Positions 20,019-29,501 are shown, counted from the first letter of the stretch. The stretch: DNA of 64,000 nt from JAFAGX01 sp963759875 (GCA_963759875.1 CAVXBB010000015.1:1612001-1676000); one strand, 5' to 3'. Notes: generated by a model not told the origin, from the letters alone. Translations and numbers: made by a program.

Positions 20019-22505
20019 ATGACACCCGACACACTCACTGCGGAACTGCTCGACCACAAACCCGAAACAGCGAACCAGCGGGAGTGGACCCCGCAAGCGG
20101 ACCACGAAGACAGATGCGCTCACTCCCGAACTGCTCGCCAAGATGAACGCTTACTGGCGAGCCGCCAACTATCTGTGCGGTCGGCCAGATTTATCTCTAC
20201 GACAATCCGCTGCTGAAAGAGCCGCTGAAGATTGTCCCACATCAAGCCGCTGGTGGTCGGACACTGGGGCACAATGCCGGGCCAGAACTTCATCTACGTG
20301 CATCTTGAACCGGGTCATCAAGAAATATGACCTCAATATGTTCTACATCGCCGGCCCCGGCCACGGGGGCCCGGCGCTGGTGGGCAACGTCTACCTCGAA
20401 GGTACTTGCAGCGAGATCTATCCGAACATCAGCGCAGGACGAAGCGGGAATGAAGAAACTGTTCAAGCAGTTCTCGTTTCCCGGCGGGATTTCCAGCCAC
20501 GTTGCCCCCACGACACCGGGGTCGATTCACGAAGGTGGCGAACTGGGATACTCGCTCAGCCATGCCTTCGGCGCGGCGTTCGACAATCCCGATCTCATCG
20601 TTGCCTGCGTCATCGGCGATGGCGAAGCGGAAACGGGCCTCGCTTGGCGACCTCATGGCAGTCCAATAAGCTTCTCGATCCAATTACCGACGGAGCCGTG
20701 CTGCCCATCCTGCACCTCAATGGCTACAAGATCAGCAATCCAACCGTTCTGGCCCGCATCGAGCATGAAGAATTGGAGCAATTTCTGCGCGGCTGCGGCT
20801 GGACGCCCTACTTTGTGGAAGGTGATGAGCCGGAAAAGATGCATGAACTCATGGCCGCCACTTTGGAAAAGGCCATCGAGGACATTCGGCAGAATCCAAA
20901 AGCAACGCACGAAACAACAACGACACAACGCGGCCGCGCTGGCCCATGATTGTCCTCAAGTCACCGAAGGGCTGGACGGGGCCGAAATTCGTCGACGGTC
21001 TGGAAATCGAGGGCACGTTCCGAGCGCACCAGGTGCCGCTTCTCGTGGATCCCGAGCATCCCGATCACGTCAAGCTGCTGGAGAGCTGGATGAAGAGCTA
21101 CAAAGCGGAGGAACTGTTTGATGAAAAGGGGCGACTCATCCCCGAATTGGCCGAATCTGGCGCCGAAGGGCGACCGTCGCATGGGAAGCCAATCCTCACG
21201 CCAACGGCGGAATTCTGCTGCGCGATCTGCGCATGCCGGACTTCCATGTCCACGCAGTGAACGTGCCTTCGCCCGGCGCCGTGGAGGCCCAGGATACGCT
21301 CGTGCTGGGTTCGTTCCTGCGCGATGTCGCCAAACTGAATCAGGATCAGCGAAATTTCCGTGTCTTCGGTCCCGATGAAACCGTCTCGAATCTCCTCGGC
21401 GCCGTTTTTGAAGTCACCAACCGTCAGTGGGATGCGCGCGAGGTAAGTAACGATGAATTCCTTGCGCCCGCCGGCCGCGTTCTGGACTCGATGCTCAGCG
21501 AGAACCAGTGCGAGGGTTGGTTGGAAGGATATCTTCTCACCGGACGGCACGGGCTGTTCAACAGTTATGAAGCGTTCATTCGCATCATCGACTCGATGTT
21601 CAGCCAGCATGCCAAGTGGCTGAAGGTTGCCTGGAACTGCCTTGGCGCCGGAAGATCTCGTCGCTGAACTATCTGCTCGCCTCTCACGTCTGGCAGCAGG
21701 ATCACAACGGCTTCACGCACCAGGATCCCGGTTTTCTCGACCACGTCATCAACAAGAAGGCGGACATCGTGCGCGTTTACCTTCCGGCCGATGCCAACTG
21801 CCTGTTGTCGGTTTTCGATCACTGCCTGCGCAGCCGGAACTACGTCAACGTGGTGGTGGCAGGCAAACACGCCCTCCCGCAATGGCTGACCATGGACGCA
21901 GGCGGTAGTGCATTGCACTGAAGGAATCGGCATCTGGCAATGGGCCAGCAACGACCAGGACGCCGCTGAACCGGACGTAGTGATGGCCTGTTGCGGCGAC
22001 ACGCCGACGCTGGAGATACTGGCCGCCGTTTCGATCCTTCGCCAGCATCTGCCCGAACTGAAAATCCGGGTGGTCAATGTCGTTGATCTCATGAAGCTGC
22101 AGTCTTCGAGCGAGCACCCGCACGGGCTCAATGAAACAGACTACGATTCGCTTTTCACCAAAGATAAACACATCATCTTCGGCTTTCATGGATATCCATG
22201 GCTAGTACACCGGCTGACCTACCGCCGCTCCAACCGCAACCTCCACGTCCGGGGCTACAAGGAAGAGGGCACGATCACAACGCCCTTCGACATGCAGGGT
22301 GCAGAACGATCTGGACCGCTTCCATCTGGTGCTGGATGTGGTGAATCGGCTGCCGAACCTTGGTACCAAAGGTGCCTACCTGAAGCAGCAGATGCAGGAC
22401 AAGCTCATCGAGCATAAGCATTACATCGACCAGCACGGCCAGGACATGCCGGAAATTCGGAACTGGAAATGGAGTAAGGAAGGAACGCAAAAGGGAAACC
22501 GCTAG
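20019..22505 (+). CDS. xfp: Phosphoketolase (xylulose-5-P/fructose-6-P), frame broken about twelve times
   Basis: ATG at 20019 (MTPDTLTAELL) follows AAGGAGAATTGAACT. Linked frames give a full-length ~800-residue TPP-dependent phosphoketolase: LLAKMNAYWRAANYL, VVGHWGTMPGQNFIYVHL, MFYIAGPGHGGPALVGNVYL, HVAPTTPGSIHEGGELGYSL, ACVIGDGEAETG (TPP-binding), ILHLNGYKISNPTVLARI, QWDAREVSNDEFLAP, WQQDHNGFTHQDPGF and FGFHGYPWLVHRLTYRR. Frame changes occur roughly every 200 bases between 20090 and 22295, the densest run in the window, yet the protein stays conserved, so sequence error is likely. It splits fructose-6-phosphate or xylulose-5-phosphate to acetyl-phosphate and a shorter sugar phosphate. Paired with ackA this gives ATP independent of respiration. 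Confidence 0.88.
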
Positions 22506-22610
22506 CGGAGGATGAGCGAGCGCCTGAACCAAACTGACGGAGGATAAGCGGAGAGAGCATTCCCTAACTCGCGAGGCTGCTCATAGCAAAGACAGGAAGG
22601 GATATTCATT

Positions 22611-25600
22611 ATGAAAGCCATTGCCGAACAGACCGAAGCAAAACCGAAGAGTCCTGAATCTAAGTCGGGTTCCAAGCCCGATTCGAAGGACGATCTAAAA
22701 TCCCTGCCCATGCCGGAAGTCGAGAAGAGACTGGGTTCGTCGCCCAAAGGCCTAAGCCAGGCCGAGGCGCAGAAGCGGCTGGCGAAATATGGTCCGAATG
22801 AGATCAAGGAAAAGAAAGACAATTTATTCCTGAAGTTCCTCAGCTATTTCTGGGGTCCCATCCCATGGATGATCGAAGGGGCAGTGATTCTGTCGGGGGT
22901 GGTTAGACACTGGCTGGATTTCTTCATCATTCTCTTTCTTCTTTTTTCCAACGCTATGATCGCATTTTGGGAGGAGCATCAGGCGGGCAACGAAATTGCC
23001 GCGCTGAAAGCCAAGCTCGCGAAAATTGCGCGCGTCCTCCGAGACGGAAAGTGGGCTACCCCGGAGGTGTCTGAACTCGTGCCCGGCGACGTCATCCGCC
23101 TGCGACTGGGGGACATCGTGCCGGCGGATGCGCGTGTGTTGGCGGGTGATCCGGTGCAGGTAGATCAGTCCGCGCTAACCGGTGAATCTTTGCCCGTGAC
23201 GCGCAAGCCTGGCGAGGCAGTGTTTTCGGGTTCGATTATCAAGCGGGGCGAAACCGACGCGATGGTTTACGCCACCGGTACCAACACCTACTTCGGCAAG
23301 ACTGCGGAATTGGTGGAGAGTGCGCATACCGTGAGCCATTTCCAGCGTGCCGTGCTGAAGATTGGCGATTACCTGATCATTCTCGCAGTGGCTCTGGTGG
23401 CGATGATTGTTACCTTCGCGCTCTTCCGTCACGATCCCCTCCTCGACACGTTGGAGTTTGCCTTGGTGCTTCTGGTGGCCGCGATCCCCGTCGCCATGCC
23501 CACGGTGCTGTCCGTGACCATGGCGGTCGGAGCGCGTCTGCTGGCGAAAAAAGAAGCGATTGTGACCAAACTGTCGGCAATCGAGGAACTGGCTGGCGTG
23601 GATGTGCTGTGCTCGGACAAGACCGGTACCTTGACTCAGAACAAGCTGACGCTGGGCGACCCTTTCTGCGTGAACAATATCCCTGCCGACCAGGTCATTC
23701 TCTGGGCCGCACTGGCTTCGCGTGCCGAAGATAAGGACACCATCGACCTGGCGGTGATCGGCGGCGTGAAAGACGATAAGGAACTGAAGAGCTATCAGAT
23801 ACTACATTTTCAGCCGTTCGATCCGGTGCATAAGCGCACCGAAGCCGCAGTAAAAGGATCGGACGGAAAACAGTTTTTTGTGGCCAAGGGAGCGCCACAG
23901 GTGATTCTGCAGATGGCGACCAACGTTGGTGAGGTAAAGCCCGCCGTTGAGAAAGCCGTCAATGAATTTGCGGGACGCGGCTTCCGTTCCTTGGGCGTGG
24001 CCCGGGCGGATCAGGAAAACAAGTGGCAGTTTGTCGGCGTGTTGCCTTTGTTCGACCCGCCACGCGAGCAGGCCAAAGCAACCATCGCGAGCGCAGGGCA
24101 GATGGGCGTGAAAGTCAAAATGGTCACGGGTGACCAATTGGCCATTGCCCAGGAAACTTCCCGCCAATTGGGGCTGGGCACGAACATCCTTGATGCCACT
24201 GTATTGCAAGATTCGAAAAATCTACAGTCGGCCCAGTTGGTGGGGTCCATCGAAAAAGCGGACGGCTTCGCCCAGGTATTCCCCGAAGACAAGTACAACA
24301 TTGTCGACATCCTGCAGAAACACGGCCATGCTGTCGGTATGACCGGCGACGGGGTGAACGACGCCCCCGCGCTCAAGAAAGCGGACTGCGGCATCGCGGT
24401 TTCCGGGGCGACGGACGCAGCTCGTGCGGCAGCGTCCATCGTGCTGCTGGCGCCCGGCCTCCACGTGATCATCGATGCGATCAAGGAGAGCCGCCGCATT
24501 TTCCAGCGGATGAACAGCTACGCGATCTACCGCATCGCCGAAACGCTGCGCGTCCTGTTTTTCATGACACTGGCGATCCTGGTATTTAACTTCTATCCGG
24601 TAACGGCGGTGATGATCGTTATGCTGGCGGTGCTCAACGACGGAGCCATCCTGTCGATCGCCTATGACAATGTTCACTACAAGGACAAGCCCGAGTCGTG
24701 GAACATGCGCCTGGTGTTGGGGATCTCCACGGTGCTGGGTGTCATCGGGGTCGTGGCTGCGTTTGGCCTGTTTTATCTTGGCGAGCGCGTATTTCACTTC
24801 GACCACGCGCACGTCCAAACGCTGATGTATTTGAAGCTGTCGGTGGCCGGACATTTGACGATCTTCCTGACGCGCACACGGGGCCCATTCTGGTCCATTC
24901 GCCCGGCGCGGATTCTATGGATAGCCGTGCTCGGCACCCAAGCCGTGGCGACCCTGATTGCGGTTTATGGGCTGTTTATGGCACCCCTCGGCTGGGGCTG
25001 GGCAGCGTTCGTTTGGGGCTATGCTCTGGCTTGGTTCCTCCTCAATGACCGCGTGAAACTGCTCGCCTATAAGATTTTTGATCCCATTAAAGCTGATCCT
25101 AAATCTGAAACCAAAACCGACGCGCAGCCTGAAGTCAAGGCTGATAGTAAACCCGAAGTCAAAGCCGAGGCGAAACCCGAAGTCAAGACCGAGCCGAAAC
25201 GCGAAGTCGAAGCCGAGGCGAAACCCGAAGTCACGGCTGATGCTAAACCCGAAGACAAGGCACCGTCCGATTTGACGCCGCAGATCGCCAAGCGGGCCTA
25301 TGAACTCTACGAGGGGAGAGCCCGCAAGGACGGTCGAGCGGATCAGGACTGGGAGAAAGCGGAGCAGGAGATTCGGAAGCCTGGCACCAAGACCGAGCCG
25401 AAGCCAGAGGCCAAAGCCGAAGCGAAGCCAGAGGCCAAAGCCGAGGCGAAGCCAGAAGCCAAGGTCGAGGCGAAGCCAGAAGCCAAGGTCGAGGCGAAGC
25501 CAGAAGCCAAGGCCAAGCCGAAGCCCGAAGCCAAGACTGAGGTAAAGCCCGAAGCCCAAGCCGAGGCGAAGCCAGAAGCCCAAGCCGAGGCGAAGCCAGA

Positions 25601-25854
25601 AGCCCCGACCGAGCCGAAGCTTGCGGCTAAAGCCGAGGCGAAGCCAGAAGCCGTCGCCAAGCCCACAACAGAAACCAAGACTGAGGCGAAGCCTGAAGCC
25701 AAAACCGAGCCTATACCTGAAGGCAAAGACAAGGCACCGTCCGATTTGACGCCGCAGCTCGTCAAGCGGGTCCACGAGCTCCTACGAGGACCTAGACCGC
25801 GAGGAAGTTCGAGAAGTTGAGGAATGGGAGAAGGCGAAGCGAAAGACTTCCTAA
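22611..25854 (+). CDS. P3A-type H+-transporting ATPase with Lys/Glu/Pro-rich tail and two DUF2934 modules
   Basis: Residues 1-820 are a plasma-membrane H+-ATPase: TGES at about 190-193, phosphorylation site CSDKTGTLTQNKL (Asp about 336), MVTGDQLAIAQETSRQLG, GMTGDGVNDAPALKKADCGIAV and about ten membrane helices. It pumps protons out at the cost of ATP, or buffers cytoplasmic pH. The N-terminus is already Lys/Ser-rich. From about residue 825 a tail of ~240 residues follows, built of KPEAKAE/KPEVKAE-type repeats interrupted by a DUF2934 module (DLTPQIAKRAYELYEG) and closed by a second one (DLTPQLVKRVHELY). The given frame stops at 25820. One extra C near 25783 hides the second module's end (YEDLDREEVREVEEWEKAKR, TAA at 25852-25854). 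The tail is cytoplasmic and probably disordered. Confidence 0.88.
25093..25735 (+). repeat. Degenerate tandem repeat encoding KPEAKAE-type heptads in the ATPase tail
   Basis: Units of about 21-24 bases (of the type AAGCCAGAGGCCAAAGCCGAG) are repeated many times with small changes. They are split into two blocks by a DUF2934 module at 25263-25378. The coding frame is kept throughout, so copy-number change would alter only tail length. Confidence 0.8.
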
Positions 25855-25914
25855 AGATGAAGTCAATGAACATAAAGAGGCGGACCCAGCGGCTAACATG
25901 GTCGAAAGGAAGAA

Positions 25915-26790
25915 ATGACAATTCACTCCAAAGATTTCCGTGTACCGCATCACAAGAAGATCGATATCAAACGCTTGCCGACCATCGTGAAACCCTTTTG
26001 CAAGTCAAAAGATGAATATAAGAAACTCCTGGAAGAACATGTTGCTGAGTTGACATCCCTGCAACGTCTTCACTGCGCCTCCAACCGCTACGCGCTGCTC
26101 CTAATTTTTCAAGGGATGGATTCCGCCGGCAAGGACGGCGCCATCCGGCACGTCATGTCGGGAGTCAATCCCGAAGGCTGCGAGGTTTACAGTTTCAAAC
26201 AACCGAGCGCTGAAGAACTGGAACACGATTTTCTCTGGCGCACGACTTGCCGGCTTCCCGAGCGCGGACGGATCGGCATATTCAATCGCTCTTATTATGA
26301 GGAAGTGCTCATCGTTCGGGTGCATCCGGAGATTCTCCGCAACCAGCGCCTTCCGGAAGAGTTGCGCGACGAAAAAACCATCTGGAAAGAACGATATCGT
26401 TCCATCGTGGACCTGGAGCGCCACCTTTATCACAATGGAACGCGGATCGTCAAAATATTTCTAAACCTTTCGTACGAAGAACAGCGAAAACGGTTTCTGG
26501 CGCGCATTGACGAGCCTGACAAGAACTGGAAAGTCAGCTCATCGGACAATCACGAGAGGAAATACTGGAAGCGTTACATGGAAGCATATGAGGACTGCCT
26601 GAACGCGACTAGCACCCATCACGCGCCCTGGTACGCCGTTCCCGCCGACGATAAAGAAAACGCCCGGCTGATTGTGTCCCGTATTGTCATCGATGCGCTC
26701 CAGGATCTCAAGATGGCATATCCGAAGACCACGGAGAAGCGTCGACTGGAATTGCAAGCGATCGGCAAGCAGCTAACGAAAGAGAAGTAA
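25915..26790 (+). CDS. ppk2: PPK2-family polyphosphate kinase
   Basis: This 291-residue protein has the PPK2 P-loop kinase fold: Walker A GMDSAGKDG at 67-75, HVMSGVNPEGCEVYSFKQPS, Walker B region IGIFNRSYYEEVLIVRVHPE and lid arginines in KRFLARIDEPDKNWK. PPK2 enzymes transfer phosphate between polyphosphate and nucleoside mono- or diphosphates, so they can regenerate ADP or ATP from stored polyphosphate. The single-domain, ~290-residue form with N-terminal helices fits class I or III; I cannot decide from this alone. It follows the H+-ATPase closely on the same strand and fits an energy-reserve role. The start is set by GGTCGAAAGGAAGAAATG. Confidence 0.9.
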   Translation: MTIHSKDFRVPHHKKIDIKRLPTIVKPFCKSKDEYKKLLEEHVAELTSLQRLHCASNRYALLLIFQGMDSAGKDGAIRHVMSGVNPEGCEVYSFKQPSAEELEHDFLWRTTCRLPERGRIGIFNRSYYEEVLIVRVHPEILRNQRLPEELRDEKTIWKERYRSIVDLERHLYHNGTRIVKIFLNLSYEEQRKRFLARIDEPDKNWKVSSSDNHERKYWKRYMEAYEDCLNATSTHHAPWYAVPADDKENARLIVSRIVIDALQDLKMAYPKTTEKRRLELQAIGKQLTKEK

Positions 26791-26952
26791 CGGTGGAATT
26801 GTACTCGCTTAATTGAAGAGTGCTACCAAGCAGACTCAAAGGCCGACGCTCCTCGTTCACTCATTAGCAACCGGCGTGAAGAATGCACGTTTTTCGGTCG
26901 AGACTGTGGCCCGGGGCTACCACGCGGGCGTAGCATTGCACCGGAGGTGGAC

Positions 26953-27765
26953 ATGGAATCGACTGGGCAGGGCCTGTCGGACGGGGCGCGGCGACAACCG
27001 GTGGTCGAAAGGCAGTCAGCGCCCGATTTTTTCGATTCCTCCCTTGAGTGGCGACGCGTGTTCGCGGAGACCTGGGGCACGTTCCTGCTGGTGCTGGTAG
27101 CCGCCGGTGGTGGTGTCGTTGCGGCGATGAGCGGTGGCAGAGTCACCCTGGGCATGATGGTGGTGGCGCCGGGACTGATGGTCATGGCGATCATCTATTT
27201 TATGGGCGCAGTGAGCGGAGCACATTTGAATCCGGCGGTCACGCTGGCATTCGCGGTGCGGCGGAACTTCCCTTGGCAGCGAGTTCCGGGCTATATCGTG
27301 GGACAATTGATCGGAGGCATTGGTGCGGCTGCTTTCCTTCGGGCCATGTTCGGGACGGTTGGCGCACTCGGTGCGACGCTGCCGGGTCGTGGTGTGACCA
27401 ACGGGAAGGCTCTGGCGATGGAAGTGGTGCTCACCACGGGGCTGGTGAACACGATTCTGGGCACGGCGTCCGGTGCGAGGAACATCGGCACGAACGGCGC
27501 TATCGCCGTAGGCGGGTACATTGCTCTGGCAGGACTTTGGGCGGCGCCGATTACCGGCTCCTCGATGAACCCGGCGCGTTCGCTGGCGCCGGATGTGGTG
27601 CGCGGCGACCTCCACACTACTTGGATCTACCTCGTAGGGCCAGTGATTGGGGCCTTGATCGCAGTGGCTTTCGAGTGGATTCTCAAGGGGAAGCCTACAG
27701 CGGCCGGCAGGACCGCCGCGCAGGGAACGATCCGTGTCGATGATTCGCCCGGGTCGGATACTTGA
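26953..27765 (+). CDS. Aquaporin / MIP-family channel
   Basis: The start is the ATG at 26953 with GGAGG 5 nt before it; a GTG two codons earlier is possible. The 270-residue protein has a polar N-terminal extension of about 30 residues, six membrane helices and both NPA loops: AHLNPAVT (about 93-95) and SSMNPARS (about 206-208). The Arg after the second NPA, part of the selectivity filter, is present. It conducts water or small neutral solutes across the inner membrane. Many MIP genes sit near osmotic or energy-stress genes; here the neighbours are PPK2 and a Usp remnant. Specificity is not assigned. Confidence 0.9.
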   Translation: MESTGQGLSDGARRQPVVERQSAPDFFDSSLEWRRVFAETWGTFLLVLVAAGGGVVAAMSGGRVTLGMMVVAPGLMVMAIIYFMGAVSGAHLNPAVTLAFAVRRNFPWQRVPGYIVGQLIGGIGAAAFLRAMFGTVGALGATLPGRGVTNGKALAMEVVLTTGLVNTILGTASGARNIGTNGAIAVGGYIALAGLWAAPITGSSMNPARSLAPDVVRGDLHTTWIYLVGPVIGALIAVAFEWILKGKPTAAGRTAAQGTIRVDDSPGSDT

Positions 27766-27816
27766 GCGCGACGAAGTGGCTACTCCACGCGGTTCACCCG
27801 TGACGGTCTCGAAAGT

Positions 27817-28008
27817 ATGTTGTTTCTTGAGGTTGATAATGTGATCATCGATAGCGACAATATCCCGGAGCTGTTGCACCGAGCGGCAGAAGAAACGAAG
27901 GCTGACCTCCTGGTCATCGGACACATGCCTTCCGGCGGTCACTTGGGGGCCAACGGCGGTGGCTATGCGATCATTCGCGAGTCGCACATCCCGGTGCTAA
28001 GCGTGTGA
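27817..28008 (+). pseudogene. C-terminal remnant of a universal stress protein
   Basis: The 63-residue frame contains the second half of a Usp domain (IPELLHRAAEETKADLLVIGH, then GGYAIIRESHIPVLSV). It lacks the N-terminal strand with its Asp and the GxxGxxxxxxxxxG loop is incomplete. No ribosome site precedes it. It is most simply a truncated copy left after a rearrangement, immediately next to two other gene fragments. Confidence 0.6.
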
Positions 28009-28029
28009 GGGCCCAACGATCCGGCAGCT

Positions 28030-28095
28030 AGACCTTCGACTGCGTCCAGCTCACCTTTTGAATCCACGCGGGTGAAACCAGTACTCTCTTACACG
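28030..28095 (-). pseudogene. Fragment of a PRC-barrel gene
   Basis: On the minus strand the segment encodes KRVLVSPAWIQKVSWTQSKV, nearly identical to the second PRC-barrel domain of the gene at 10.9-11.7 kb (KKVLVSPAWIQKVSWTESKV). Only about 66 bases remain. It abuts a cytochrome fragment directly, so the junction is a recombination scar. Confidence 0.65.
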
Positions 28096-28280
28096 GCCAT
28101 GGCTTTGTCGTCGTGGCACTCAAGGCATTTGGAAGGATCAACGTTCGCAGGGAGAAGCACTGGATGCTGCCGAAGATCTGCGCGGAAGGAGGCGCCAAAC
28201 CCAACACGCCAAAAGTAACCAAGAGCGTGGCACGAAGAACGAAACAGTGGGTTGCGTGCGAAAGAGGTATGGATCACCAT
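28096..28280 (-). pseudogene. 5' fragment of a multihaem cytochrome c gene
   Basis: The minus strand encodes ADLRQHPVLLPANVDPSKC followed by LECHDDKA, matching the start of the mature seven-haem cytochrome at 53.7 kb (ADLHQHPVLLPANVDPSKC, LECHNDKA). The upstream bases still look like a signal peptide (VTFGVLGLAPPS in a shifted frame). Only the first haem motif CLECH remains before the frame runs into the PRC-barrel fragment. Confidence 0.7.
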
Positions 28281-28393
28281 TTCCCGCGTGAAAACTTTCC
28301 ACCCCAACAACACCAGTAGGACGAAAGTGTAACTCAACAACTCCAAGGGGTCACCCTACCGAGCGCCGTAAGTTCATTCAACCGGTACTGTTA

Positions 28394-28409
28394 TGTGCCG
28401 TATGGTACA
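28394..28409. promoter_or_regulatory. Imperfect palindrome just upstream of the Crp/Fnr gene
   Basis: TGTGCC-GTAT-GGTACA is an inverted repeat with one mismatch (TGTGCC against TGTACC), 22 nt before the chosen ATG. It has Crp/Fnr-like spacing and could be an autoregulatory site; no direct support. Confidence 0.3.
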
Positions 28410-28431
28410 TTGTGCTTCTCAGGATATCTTT

Positions 28432-29124
28432 ATGCCATCCGCTCGCAGGTCCCCGGCTGGACAACCCCGCCCCAAAAAGCAAAGTAATTGTTTTGACCCG
28501 AAGGTCTTTTTAGCAAATATTGGCGTTGAGAAGGCTGTTCGACGCTATCGCCCGAAACAAGCCATCTTTTCGCAAGGAGATCGTGCAGACGCCGTGTTCT
28601 TTATTCAGAAGGGGAAAGTCAGGATTACCGTGCTATCCAAACAGGGCAAGGAAGCAACCATCGCGATGCTCGGCCCGGACGATTTCTTGGGCGAGGGATG
28701 TCTCGCCTCGGATCAACCACTGCGTTTGGCAAGTGCTGTTGCAATAATGGACTGCACTATCCTGAAGATCCAGAAGCAACGCATGCTGCGCACTCTCCAC
28801 GAGGAACACGACTTCTCCGACATGTTTATTGCATACGTGATCGAACGACACAATCGCACGCAAGCGGATTTGGTTGATCAATTGTTCAATTCCAGCGAAA
28901 AGCGGCTGGCACGAGCGCTCTTAATGTTGTCCCGCTTCGGAAAAAACGATAAGCCTGAGGAAGTAATTCCTGGCGTGAGTCAGGAGACCCTGGCGGAAAT
29001 GGTTGGTACCACGCGTCAGCGCGTGAATTTCTTCATGAACAAGTTCAGAAAACTCGGCTTCATCAAGTACAACGGCGGGTTGCAGGTGAATAGCTCGCTT
29101 CTAACCGTCCTCCTGCACGAGTAA
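28432..29124 (+). CDS. Crp/Fnr-family transcriptional regulator (copy 1)
   Basis: The start is taken at the ATG at 28432 (MPSARRSPAG) with AGGATATC upstream; 13 more codons are open to 28393. Residues ~40-150 are a cyclic-nucleotide-binding-like beta-barrel (FSQGDRADAVFFIQKGKVRI, GPDDFLGEGCLA). A dimerisation helix follows, and then a winged HTH at about 187-212 (ETLAEMVGTTRQRVNFFMNK). There is no N-terminal Cys cluster as in FNR. The recognition helix reads TTRQRVNFFMNKF, where CRP has S-R-E-T-V-G-R and FNR E-T-I-S-R, so the DNA site should differ from both classical ones. It stands directly before the hydrogenase operon. A paralogue lies at 52.6 kb. Confidence 0.9.
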   Translation: MPSARRSPAGQPRPKKQSNCFDPKVFLANIGVEKAVRRYRPKQAIFSQGDRADAVFFIQKGKVRITVLSKQGKEATIAMLGPDDFLGEGCLASDQPLRLASAVAIMDCTILKIQKQRMLRTLHEEHDFSDMFIAYVIERHNRTQADLVDQLFNSSEKRLARALLMLSRFGKNDKPEEVIPGVSQETLAEMVGTTRQRVNFFMNKFRKLGFIKYNGGLQVNSSLLTVLLHE

Positions 29125-29200
29125 TTCTGACTCACCTCCCTTAGCCTCCACCATCATTTCCTGGTTGAAGACGATCACTCCCACGGGCCATTTTGCAGGG

Positions 29201-29216
29201 TGTCCTGTTTAGGACA
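29201..29216. promoter_or_regulatory. Perfect palindrome upstream of the hydrogenase operon
   Basis: TGTCCT-GTTT-AGGACA is a perfect 6-bp inverted repeat with a 4-bp spacer, 286 nt before the hydrogenase small-subunit ATG in a gap without a convincing gene. A further half-like GATGTCCTAAAT follows at 29232-29243. It is a good operator candidate for the operon; the regulator is unknown. Confidence 0.4.
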
Positions 29217-29501
29217 GACAGACGATGGCCGGATGTCCTAAATATTTCCGTCAACCGTCGAAGTGTATTTCCATCTTGCCGGCACTCGCTGCCGAAGTGC
29301 TATGGCCATTTGGGCGGACGTCTTTGGACCGGTCGCCCGATGTGCTTACGAACCGTATGAAAGCCGTGGATGCCAGGACGGTCACGATTTACGACGGCAG
29401 CCGCCTGCACGATAGTTCGATCCCTGGACATCTAGTCATCAAGAGTCAAAGCAGCGCCAGCGATAGCGGGGCGTAACCCCAGTTCTTCGAGAGGTACGAA
29501 C

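Noticed and set aside
25093..25735. Repeat block considered as a CRISPR-like or satellite array
   Set aside because: Units are imperfect, of ~21-24 bases without unique spacers, and keep a coding frame for Lys/Glu/Pro heptads.
24915..25921. Minus-strand frames opposite the ATPase tail, rich in GLGFWLRL or ASGFAS repeats
   Set aside because: They are the antisense reading of the KPEAKAE repeat. Repeats always give repetitive peptides on the other strand, and there is no ribosome site.
29225..29476. 83-codon open frame before the hydrogenase small subunit
   Set aside because: It starts inside a regulatory-looking gap, has no ribosome site and no recognisable sequence; kept only as an intergenic region.
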